Positions 1-5,139 of a stretch of 5,139 nt of DNA are shown here, piece by piece. The position numbers and the translations under genes are program-made. Numbering within the stretch: the first letter of the stretch is position 1; each line of letters begins with the position of its first letter. This stretch comes from Lysobacteraceae bacterium (GTDB taxonomy: Bacteria; Pseudomonadota; Gammaproteobacteria; Xanthomonadales; Xanthomonadaceae), in NCBI GenBank assembly GCA_027483745.1, contig JAIXTZ010000161.1:1-5139 (forward strand), read 5' to 3'. Below the pieces are notes generated by a model. The model was given only the letters and a program-made list of their open reading frames with translations. It searched no databases and was not told the DNA's origin.

Positions 1-3
1 AAC

Positions 4-354
4 ATGGACATGGACGTCGAGCTGAAGTTCTCGATCGGCGAGTCGCACTTCAGCATCGACGTCAAGAAGAGCTTCATCGAGCAGGTGAAGGACATCTACA
101 AGGCGCTGATCGCCATCGGACGCCAGCAGTCGCGTGACGCAATTTCGCGCGACAACGCCGTGCGCACGCTCGACGCGATGGGCGGCATGCTGAAGCTTGG
201 CAACCTGCAGGGCGAAGCCGCGGTGGTGTCGCACTTCAACGCCGTGCTCGACAACCTCAACGCGGCGATGCTCGACCGCCACACGACGCGTGACTACTCG
301 CGCATCTTCGAGAAGTTCATCCACAACAACGCCACCCCGCCGGCGCTGCCGTAA
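4..354 (+). CDS. Hypothetical protein, 116 aa, possibly 5'-truncated
   Basis: I do not recognise this protein. It reads as a small soluble, mostly helical protein: a short beta-like start (VELKFSIG), then amphipathic segments around residues 22-40 (IEQVKDIYKALIAIG), 52-70 and 74-90. It has no signal peptide, no membrane segment and no cysteine. It has seven lysines, in contrast to the lysine-free effector downstream. Two ATG codons (positions 4 and 10) could start it. The reading frame is open to the left edge and no ribosome binding site can be judged, so it may be the tail of a longer gene. Codon use is typical of the window, and a hairpin terminator 50 bp after the stop closes the unit. 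That makes it probably real but transcriptionally separate from the lipoprotein gene that follows. No function is proposed. Confidence 0.7.
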   Translation: MDMDVELKFSIGESHFSIDVKKSFIEQVKDIYKALIAIGRQQSRDAISRDNAVRTLDAMGGMLKLGNLQGEAAVVSHFNAVLDNLNAAMLDRHTTRDYSRIFEKFIHNNATPPALP

Positions 355-404
355 GCGCGGGGTCGCGTCGGCGCGTTCGATTGGCTCGCGACGACCGAGG
401 CATC

Positions 405-437
405 ACGAGGCCCGCTCTGGCGGGCCTCGTCGTTTCC
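405..437 (+). terminator. Rho-independent terminator after the small hypothetical gene
   Basis: A perfect 11-bp inverted repeat (acgaggcccgc at 405-415, gcgggcctcgt at 420-430) has a 4-nt loop (tctg) and is followed by a short T-containing tail (cgtttcc, 431-437). It lies 50 bp downstream of the stop at 352-354 and 48 bp upstream of the lipoprotein start. The stem is strong; the T tract is weak (three T in a row). It separates the left gene from the lipoprotein/lipase unit, which therefore should have its own promoter between about 438 and 484. No convincing -35/-10 pair is visible there. Confidence 0.8.
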
Positions 438-484
438 GCATCGCCGGTTTAGGCTTTGACGTCCCCGCCATCGATGCCCCCCCG

Positions 485-1150
485 ATGACCGCACGCCCCG
501 TTGCTTGCCTGCTGTTTGCCCTGTCGCTCTCCGCATGTTCGGCCGAGACCGGATTCCCGGAGCCTCCCGTCAACCCCGCGCCGCGCGTCGGGTGGGCCCA
601 TGAGCTGGTCGTCGAGTCGCCGGTGCGGGCGGTGCAGCGGGTCGAGATGATCGCGGCCTACAACATCGCGAACGCGGAATGCCTCGAACGCGAGTGGTTC
701 AGCGGCGCGCCAATATCGCCGAGTTCGAAGGAGATGCCCGTGGTGGTGGAGGCGACGCCGGATGGCCGCTTCCTCGCGACGGTCTTCGAAGACCTGCTCC
801 TGCCGTCCGACCTGTATGGCGAGGGGGAGTGTCGTTGGGTGCTGGCCGGGGTGTACAGCATCGTTGATGACGGTGTGGTGCGGTTCCAGCACAGCGGTGC
901 CGCGACAGCGCGGTCTCCCGAACGCACCCAGCAGGTGGTCAGCTACACGGCGTTCGAGCGGTCGCAGTTCACCTCGCCGGCCCCAAGCGGTGGATCCTCC
1001 CAAGCCGAGGATCGGCCGCTCTTTTCCGTGACGTCCAGCCTCGACCGTAACCAACCGATCGGTCCGGTGATGCCCGACGACGATTTCACGAGCCAATTCC
1101 CGCTCGAACGCTACGTGTGGCTGCGGTCCGTGGGACGCCCGGCGGATTGA
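485..1150 (+). CDS. Periplasmic lipoprotein, candidate immunity protein (X-Tfi-like) for the adjacent lipase effector
   Basis: A 221-residue protein. The start at 485 is chosen because it gives a proper lipoprotein signal: short N-region with R4, hydrophobic stretch ACLLFALSL, and lipobox L15-S16-A17-C18. C18 would be lipidated and S19 at +2 predicts outer-membrane rather than inner-membrane retention. The frame is open far upstream but without a better start, and that part overlaps the previous gene. The mature protein has two further cysteines, C66 and C116, which could form a disulfide in the periplasm. C116 lies in a distinctive stretch Y111-G-E-G-E-C-R-W118, a Y-G-x-G-x-C-x-W pattern that resembles, from memory, lipoproteins encoded beside xanthomonad lipase effectors. 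No enzymatic motif is seen. It sits 67 bp upstream of the lipase gene on the same strand, the usual order for X-T4SS immunity/effector pairs. The lipoprotein call is firm; the immunity role is inferred from context. No Shine-Dalgarno sequence precedes the ATG. Confidence 0.88.
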   Translation: MTARPVACLLFALSLSACSAETGFPEPPVNPAPRVGWAHELVVESPVRAVQRVEMIAAYNIANAECLEREWFSGAPISPSSKEMPVVVEATPDGRFLATVFEDLLLPSDLYGEGECRWVLAGVYSIVDDGVVRFQHSGAATARSPERTQQVVSYTAFERSQFTSPAPSGGSSQAEDRPLFSVTSSLDRNQPIGPVMPDDDFTSQFPLERYVWLRSVGRPAD

Positions 1151-1164
1151 CGAAGCTTGGAAAT

Positions 1165-1187
1165 CTCTCGCGCCGCGCGCGATAGAG
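1165..1187 (+). repeat. Imperfect inverted repeat (hairpin) between immunity and effector genes
   Basis: The arms tcgcgc (1168-1173) and gcgcga (1177-1182) pair around a 3-nt loop. The outer ctc (1165-1167) and gag (1185-1187) extend the stem with a 2-nt bulge (ta). It begins 15 bp after the lipoprotein stop and ends 31 bp before the lipase start. No T tract follows (next bases are taagcactcccc), so it is not a canonical terminator. It could be a partial attenuator, an mRNA-stabilising stem or an operator, or a chance product of high GC. Confidence 0.35.
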
Positions 1188-1217
1188 TAAGCACTCCCCC
1201 CGGGCTGATTCACCGCG

Positions 1218-2972
1218 ATGCCACTGACCCCCCAGCAGTACGCCGAGCTTGCTGATCACGTTTACAACCGCCCGACGCAGCCACTTCGCGAAGGTCAACG
1301 TGTCATTCGAGGCGAAGCGCCCAACGCCATTGACGTCAACGTGCTGCGCGTTGTCGACGACCCGCGCACTGGCTACCAGGGCGCCGTGTATCAAGACCGG
1401 CAGACCGGCGCACTGATCGTCGCGCATCGCGGCACCGAGTTCGGGCGCGAGTTCGTCCAGGATGGCGTCCAAGCCGACGGCGGCATGATGGCCGCCCGCA
1501 TGAACTTGCAGATGCCTGCCGCGATGGAACTGACGCGGTGGGCGGTCGAGCACGCACGCCGGCATCCGCAGAATGGCGAGACGCCCCCTGTCAGCGTCAC
1601 CGGGCACTCGCTGGGCGGCACGCTCGCCCAAGCCACTGCTTTCCGCTACCAGCTCCACGGCGAGACCTTCAATGCCTATGGCGCCATCGGCATCAACGGC
1701 ATTCCAGCCAACGCGCGCGCCGACGTCGTGAACCATGTGCGGGCGAGCGATCCGGTCTCCGACGCCAACCAACATGTTGGTCGCGAAGTGCGATACGCCA
1801 CGCGGGGCGACGTGCACGCCACAGCCACGTTTGGCGCCTTCCTGACGCAGGGCGGCATGGCGCACCCGATGGACGCGTTCCTCGGTCCGGAAAGTGCGCT
1901 GACGACCGCTGCGCGGCAGCGGGCCGAAGGAGCCGATGCGCTGTTCGACCATCGGCGTGGTCAGGTCGCCCTAGCGCGCGGCGGCATCACGCTGGCCGCC
2001 GAAGCCCACCTGCAGCAGCGCGAGCTGGTGGGCCGCGGTTTCGGGGCCACGCTGGACGGCGCGGGTGTGGTCGGCAACGTCGCGATCGACGGCGCCGGGC
2101 GCGTGGCGGCCGGTTGGACGGCCACGGTGTCGCAGGGCGGCGCCATCGCCGTGCGCGGCAGTGCCGAGGTCGGTGCCTTGGCGCAGCAGGGCGGGTCGCG
2201 GGTCGCTGGTGCGGTGTCGCGCGTCGACAACGAGCTCCGCGCTGGGCGTGACGAGGCGCTGGCGGGCGTGATGCGCTTGGCCGAATGGGCGGCGCCGCGC
2301 TGGGTCGGCATGGGCGGCAGCGAGTTCTTCGAGCGTCGGGCCGAGCGCGAACGGGCGCAGGGCCGCGAGCAGCAGGCGGGCCTGGTCGCCAGCGGCGATT
2401 CGGCCGCCGAGCGCACCCGCGACGGCGGCAGGGCGACGGCCACGGCGATCCGTGACAGTGGCGCCGCCGCGGCCGAGCGCACGCGCGATGCGACCGATCG
2501 CGCCGGCGATACGGTGCGTGGCACCTTGCAGCAAGCGGCGAGTGTCGTGCGCGACGCCACCGCGCGGCCCAGTGGCCCCATGTATCGCGAGCCCGAGGTC
2601 GCTCCCGCGCTCAGCGATCGACGCCATCCCCAGTTCGCCCTTTACGACGGCGTGGCCCGCGGCGTGGAGGCACTGCCGGCGGGCATTCGCCCCGACACCG
2701 CGGACGGACGCCAACGGCTTTCCGCGGCGCTGGCCAGCCAGCTCTACATGCAGGGCATCGCTCGCGCCGACCATGTCGTGGCCTCGCCGGACGGGCAGCG
2801 CGTCTTCGCGGTGAACGGTCGCCTCGGTGACCCGGCGGCCCATGTCGCCAGCGTGCCGATGGTCGCCGAGCGCCAACCGGTGCTGCAGAGCACGCAGCTG
2901 GTCGACGATCTGCGCGAGACCCGCGAGCGCCAGACCCGCCAGGACGTGGCGACGCCCGCGATGTCGCGCTGA
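1218..2972 (+). CDS. Class-3-type lipase with C-terminal XVIPCD: candidate X-T4SS antibacterial effector (X-Tfe)
   Basis: A 584-residue protein without a signal peptide, as expected for a T4SS substrate. Residues 1-235 form an alpha/beta-hydrolase lipase domain: H70-R71-G72-T73 (oxyanion-loop position in class-3 lipases), nucleophile elbow G129-H130-S131-L132-G133-G134, probable acid D178 in S-D-P, and probable histidine H216 in A-H-P-M-D-A-F. Residues 236-460 are an Ala/Gly/Arg-rich linker with glycine-rich and charged helical segments, including a repeated AAERTRD. Residues about 462-566 match the XVIPCD pattern: H470-P471, A-L-Y at 474-476, A-D-H-V at 517-520, S-P-D-G at 523-526, R-V-F-A-V at 528-532. 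A Gln/Arg-rich tail follows. In the X-T4SS, VirD4 binds this domain and the toxin is passed into a rival Gram-negative cell, here presumably to hydrolyse phospholipids. It lies directly downstream of its likely immunity lipoprotein. It has 65 arginines but no lysine or cysteine. There is no clear ribosome binding site. The lipase fold is very likely; the substrate is unproven. Confidence 0.92.
   Translation: MPLTPQQYAELADHVYNRPTQPLREGQRVIRGEAPNAIDVNVLRVVDDPRTGYQGAVYQDRQTGALIVAHRGTEFGREFVQDGVQADGGMMAARMNLQMPAAMELTRWAVEHARRHPQNGETPPVSVTGHSLGGTLAQATAFRYQLHGETFNAYGAIGINGIPANARADVVNHVRASDPVSDANQHVGREVRYATRGDVHATATFGAFLTQGGMAHPMDAFLGPESALTTAARQRAEGADALFDHRRGQVALARGGITLAAEAHLQQRELVGRGFGATLDGAGVVGNVAIDGAGRVAAGWTATVSQGGAIAVRGSAEVGALAQQGGSRVAGAVSRVDNELRAGRDEALAGVMRLAEWAAPRWVGMGGSEFFERRAERERAQGREQQAGLVASGDSAAERTRDGGRATATAIRDSGAAAAERTRDATDRAGDTVRGTLQQAASVVRDATARPSGPMYREPEVAPALSDRRHPQFALYDGVARGVEALPAGIRPDTADGRQRLSAALASQLYMQGIARADHVVASPDGQRVFAVNGRLGDPAAHVASVPMVAERQPVLQSTQLVDDLRETRERQTRQDVATPAMSR
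2397..2489 (+). repeat. Degenerate peptide-coding repeat in the effector linker
   Basis: Residues 394-402 (DSAAERTRD) recur as residues 413-424 (DSGAAAAERTRD), with the core AAERTRD offset by exactly 22 residues. The DNA copies differ at third positions (acccgcgac versus acgcgcgat), so the repeat is kept at the protein level rather than being a fresh duplication. Further weaker echoes follow (ATDRAGDTV, VVRDATAR). The 11/22-residue periodicity fits an extended amphipathic helix joining the lipase and XVIPCD domains. Confidence 0.6.
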
Positions 2973-3023
2973 TCCCGCGCCGGTCGGGGCATCGTTGGAC
3001 GCCCAAGCTGGCGATGAGGCCCG

Positions 3024-4586
3024 TCAGTCCGCGCGCTTCGGTGCTTCGATCGTGTCGCGGACGAAGCGATCGAAGAGGCGCACGCCGTAGGCGGAGGCGC
3101 CGAGCGGCACGGTCGGGAGCGGCGCATCGTCGCGCCATGCCATCGAGGCCATGTCGATGTGGGCCCAGCGCACCGTCGGGTCCACCCAGGACCCGATGAA
3201 GTGCGCGCCGAGGCCGGCGCCCGCGCGGCCGCCGCTGCCGACGTTGCGCAGGTCGGCGATTGGCGATTCCAGGTCCTTGGCGTAGCTCGGGTGCAGCGGC
3301 AGGCGCCACAGCTCCTCGCCGCTGGCGGCGCCCGCGGCCACGAGGTCGGCCACCAGCGCGTCGTCGCGCGAGAACAGGCCGCCGTATTCGTCGCCGACGG
3401 CCGTCACCTGCGAGCCGGTCAGCGTGGCGATGTCGATCAGCATCGACGGCTTGTCCTGGCGCTGCACGTAGGCGATGGCATCCACCAGCACGAGGCGGCC
3501 TTCGGCGTCGGTGTTGAGGTTCTCGAAGGTGAGGCCGCCGAGCGTGCGCACGACGTCGCCCGGGCGGGCGGCTTCGCCGTCGGGCATGTTCTCGGCGAGC
3601 GCTGCGACGGCGATGGCGTTCACCCGGGCACCGCGCTTGGCCAGCGCCAGCACCGCGCCGGTGGCCGCGGCCGCGCCGGCCATGTCGTGCTTCATGCGCC
3701 ACATGTTCTCGGCCGGCTTGATCGAGATGCCGCCACTGTCGAAGGTGATGCCCTTGCCGACGAAGGCCACCGGCGCGGCGTCGCCGGCACCGCGGTAGCG
3801 CACCAGCAGCAGCTTCGGCGGCCGCGCGCTGCCGCCGCCCACCGACAGCATCGCGCCCATGCCGAGCTCACGCATGCGCGCTTCGTCCACGACCTCGATG
3901 CTGACGTTGCGGACGCCTTCGAAGGCCTCGCGCGTGCGCTCGACGAAGGTCTCCGGATAGACGACGTTGCCGGGCTCGGTCTTGAGGTCGCGAGCGAAGC
4001 GCACGCCTTCGGCCACGTGGGCCCAGTCGTTGCGCCACGCCGCGCTCGCGGCGTCGGCCTCGGCGACGCGAACGGTCAGGGTGCCTTGGCCGAGCACCGG
4101 CGCGCCCGGCTTCGGCGTCTTGTACTGGCGGAAGGTGTACTGGCCGAGCGAGGCCCCGAGCGCGAGATGCGCGCCCGCGGTGGGCATCCCGGCTTCCGGC
4201 CAGAGCAGCGCGATCTCGGGCGCGGCACTGAGCACGCCGGCCTGTCCGACGAGGCCGCCGACATCCTCGAGCAGGCGCGGGGTGACCGGATCGCTGCCGG
4301 TGCCGACGAGCAGCACCTGATCGTAAGGCCCGATGCCGGGCAGGTTCAGCACCGTGCCGCGGTCGCCGAGGAAGCCGGCCGTGCGCACCGCGCGGCGCAG
4401 GGCGCCATTGCTGCGCTGGTCGAGCGCTGCGAAGGCGCCGTCGTCGGGCACGCCTTGGCGCACGGCGACCGCGACGGCGCCGGTCTCCGGCAGGGCGTAG
4501 TCGGCGATGGCCAGCGTGCGCTGGGCGTCGGCGGGCGACACGAAGAGGACGGACAGGGCCAGGAACGGGACCACGCGATGTCGCAT
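3024..4586 (-). CDS. Exported M17 leucyl aminopeptidase family protein
   Basis: A 520-residue metallo-aminopeptidase that would release N-terminal residues from peptides. Residues 1-21 form a Sec signal peptide (R2, R4, hydrophobic core PFLALSVLFV, A19-D-A21 before Q22), so it should act in the periplasm or outside the cell, unlike the cytosolic PepA. The N-terminal M17 domain spans about 24-175 and the catalytic domain about 195-510. The two-metal ligands are present: K278 and D283 in VGKGITFDSGG, D301 in KHDMAGAA, and D360 and E362 in the signature N358-TDAEGRL. Catalytic K290 and R364 are also present. All seven line up with E. coli PepA numbering (as I recall it) at a constant offset of 8, so the enzyme should be active. 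The start is supported by the signal peptide and by GAGGTG five bases upstream. The gene is convergent with the lipase gene and lies 98 bp downstream of the nuclease gene, with a terminator between them. Confidence 0.95.
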   Translation of the reverse strand: MRHRVVPFLALSVLFVSPADAQRTLAIADYALPETGAVAVAVRQGVPDDGAFAALDQRSNGALRRAVRTAGFLGDRGTVLNLPGIGPYDQVLLVGTGSDPVTPRLLEDVGGLVGQAGVLSAAPEIALLWPEAGMPTAGAHLALGASLGQYTFRQYKTPKPGAPVLGQGTLTVRVAEADAASAAWRNDWAHVAEGVRFARDLKTEPGNVVYPETFVERTREAFEGVRNVSIEVVDEARMRELGMGAMLSVGGGSARPPKLLLVRYRGAGDAAPVAFVGKGITFDSGGISIKPAENMWRMKHDMAGAAAATGAVLALAKRGARVNAIAVAALAENMPDGEAARPGDVVRTLGGLTFENLNTDAEGRLVLVDAIAYVQRQDKPSMLIDIATLTGSQVTAVGDEYGGLFSRDDALVADLVAAGAASGEELWRLPLHPSYAKDLESPIADLRNVGSGGRAGAGLGAHFIGSWVDPTVRWAHIDMASMAWRDDAPLPTVPLGASAYGVRLFDRFVRDTIEAPKRAD

Positions 4587-4591
4587 CGATG

Positions 4592-4597
4592 CACCTC
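4592..4597 (-). promoter_or_regulatory. Ribosome binding site of the aminopeptidase gene
   Basis: On the minus strand GAGGTG precedes the ATG at 4586-4584 with a 5-nt spacer (catcg). It is the only clear Shine-Dalgarno sequence in the window and fixes the start that yields the signal peptide. Confidence 0.75.
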
Positions 4598-4604
4598 AGG
4601 GCGG

Positions 4605-4634
4605 AAAAAGAACGGGGCGGCCAAAGCCGCCCCG
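4605..4634 (-). terminator. Rho-independent terminator after the nuclease gene
   Basis: Read on the minus strand, a perfect 9-bp stem CGGGGCGGC / GCCGCCCCG closes a TTTG loop and runs straight into TTCTTTTT (4612-4605). It begins 50 bp after the nuclease stop codon. This is a textbook intrinsic terminator. Its T tract ends only 17 nt before the aminopeptidase start codon and 7 nt before that gene's ribosome binding site. Confidence 0.9.
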
Positions 4635-4684
4635 CATCCTGCCGTCGCCCCGGTGCCTGGAGGTCGCGGCGAAGTGAATCGCTT

Positions 4685-5139
4685 TCAGTTCAGCTGGCAG
4701 CTCGCCGGCTTGGCCGAAGTGAACAACGCCGATGTCGCCCACTCCGGGTGGTCGATGAACGGGTTGCGGTTGCCCTGGAATTCTTGGATCGCTTCGTTGC
4801 GGATGCGCTCGGCGGCGTTCGGCGGGTCCTGCTGGTGCCACTGCAGCAAGGTGCTGAGCAGGCCCATGTAGGCCGGCGAGGCCGAGGTGATGACGATCTT
4901 CGATCGGTCGTCGGTGAGTTCGAGGTCGGGCTCGCCCTGGCCGTTCACCGGATGCACGCCGCCCTCGTAGCGGATCGCCATGTAGAGGATGGCGCGGGCG
5001 ATGTCGCCCTTGCGGGCGTCGAACACCTCGAAGCTGCCGGCGTTGCCGTCGGGGCCTTTCACCCAGTTCGAGTTACCGGGGTACACGCCCGTGCCGCCGC
5101 CGGTGCCGTTGTTCACTTCGGTGGCGCGCTCGCTGCAGC
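4685..5139 (-). CDS. Endonuclease I family secreted nuclease, C-terminal part (5' end outside window)
   Basis: The frame is open through the right edge, so only the last 150 residues are visible. Upstream of the GTG at 5116-5114 the frame continues as ...CSERATE, so that GTG is internal and not the start. Endonuclease_1 family landmarks, in order: an ERATEVNNGTGG stretch at the edge, K-G-D-I-A-R-A-I-L-Y-M-A-I-R-Y-E-G (about 5011-4961), W-H-Q-Q-D-P-P (about 4840-4820), E-R-I-R-N-E, and Q-G-N-R-N-P-F-I-D-H-P-E (about 4777-4742), which is the family's most conserved C-terminal block. Family members are secreted, Mg-dependent, non-specific DNA/RNA nucleases. The catalytic histidine region (usually H-V-W-P or E-H-V-x-P) and the signal peptide would lie outside the window, so activity and export cannot be confirmed here. 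The protein ends in SCQLN; a near-terminal cysteine suits a disulfide in an exported protein. Its own terminator follows. Confidence 0.9.
   Translation of the reverse strand, partial: CSERATEVNNGTGGGTGVYPGNSNWVKGPDGNAGSFEVFDARKGDIARAILYMAIRYEGGVHPVNGQGEPDLELTDDRSKIVITSASPAYMGLLSTLLQWHQQDPPNAAERIRNEAIQEFQGNRNPFIDHPEWATSALFTSAKPASCQLN

Noticed and set aside
197..484. An upstream in-frame extension of the lipoprotein gene
   Set aside because: It overlaps the first gene out of frame and encodes Thr/Arg/Ser-rich shadow sequence. The lipoprotein signal begins precisely at the ATG at 485.
1147..1188. A possible promoter for the lipase gene (TTGACG at 1147-1152, TTGGAA at 1157-1162, TAGAGT at 1183-1188)
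   Set aside because: Spacings are 30 and 20 bp respectively and the -10 match is only 4 of 6. This is too poor to call, and co-transcription from the lipoprotein gene is as likely.
1086..2876. Long minus-strand open frames (288, 301 and 206 aa) opposite the lipase gene
   Set aside because: These are antisense shadows created by high GC. The plus-strand frame has a lipase active site and a C-terminal domain, and the antisense products show only Arg/Ala/His-rich composition.
2973..3023. A possible terminator in the 51-bp convergent gap
   Set aside because: Only weak, interrupted pairings are present (catcg 2990-2994 with cgatg 3012-3016; ttgg 2995-2998 with ccaa 3003-3006), with no T tract on either strand. 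I cannot support a terminator for either gene.
2611..3702. A 363-residue minus-strand frame bridging the lipase 3' end and the aminopeptidase 3' end
   Set aside because: It overlaps two well-supported genes in another frame, spans their convergent stop region, and is Arg-rich low-complexity sequence without motifs.
3159..4871. A 570-residue open frame on the plus strand opposite the aminopeptidase and nuclease genes
   Set aside because: It mirrors the codon structure of a well-supported M17 gene in GC-rich DNA. Its product is a His/Arg/Gly/Ala-rich shadow with no recognisable domain, and it has no plausible ribosome binding site.
1..5139. CRISPR arrays, tRNA or rRNA genes, insertion sequences, integrase sites
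   Set aside because: I saw no direct-repeat arrays, no tRNA-like cloverleaf, no transposase or integrase coding sequence, and no terminal inverted repeats. The window is nearly all protein-coding.

Overview
This is a GC-rich window with dense coding, strong G/C third-position bias, and arginine and alanine used heavily. It looks chromosomal and most likely comes from a Lysobacterales (Xanthomonadales) gammaproteobacterium such as Lysobacter, Luteimonas or a relative. The main reason is that the largest plus-strand gene ends in what reads as an XVIPCD, the secretion-signal domain of effectors of the bacteria-killing type IV secretion system (X-T4SS) of that order. This assignment rests on sequence recognition alone.

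Left part (1-437): a small gene of unknown function, possibly cut by the window edge, closes with a clear hairpin terminator.

Centre (485-2972): a two-gene plus-strand unit. First comes a lipoprotein of about 24 kDa with a clean lipobox. After 67 bp comes a 584-residue protein with an N-terminal class-3-type lipase domain (GHSLGG nucleophile elbow), a long Arg/Ala/Gly-rich linker and a C-terminal XVIPCD-like domain. I read this as a toxin/immunity pair. The lipase would be injected by the X-T4SS into rival Gram-negative cells to attack membrane lipids. The lipoprotein would sit in the producer's periplasm and neutralise incoming toxin from siblings. No T4SS structural genes lie in the window, so this would be a dispersed (orphan) effector locus. 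The lipase contains no lysine and no cysteine at all.

Right part (3024-5139, minus strand): two exported hydrolases. The upstream one is the C-terminal part of an endonuclease I-family nuclease (its 5' end lies beyond the window), followed by a strong intrinsic terminator. The downstream one is a complete M17 (leucyl aminopeptidase) protein with a signal peptide and all metal and catalytic residues in place. It converges on the lipase gene with only 51 bp between stop codons. The terminator ends just 17 nt before the aminopeptidase start codon, which raises a question about how that gene is transcribed. The minus-strand genes suggest extracellular or periplasmic breakdown of nucleic acid and peptide, consistent with a scavenging or predatory lifestyle, but nothing in the sequence links them functionally to the effector pair.
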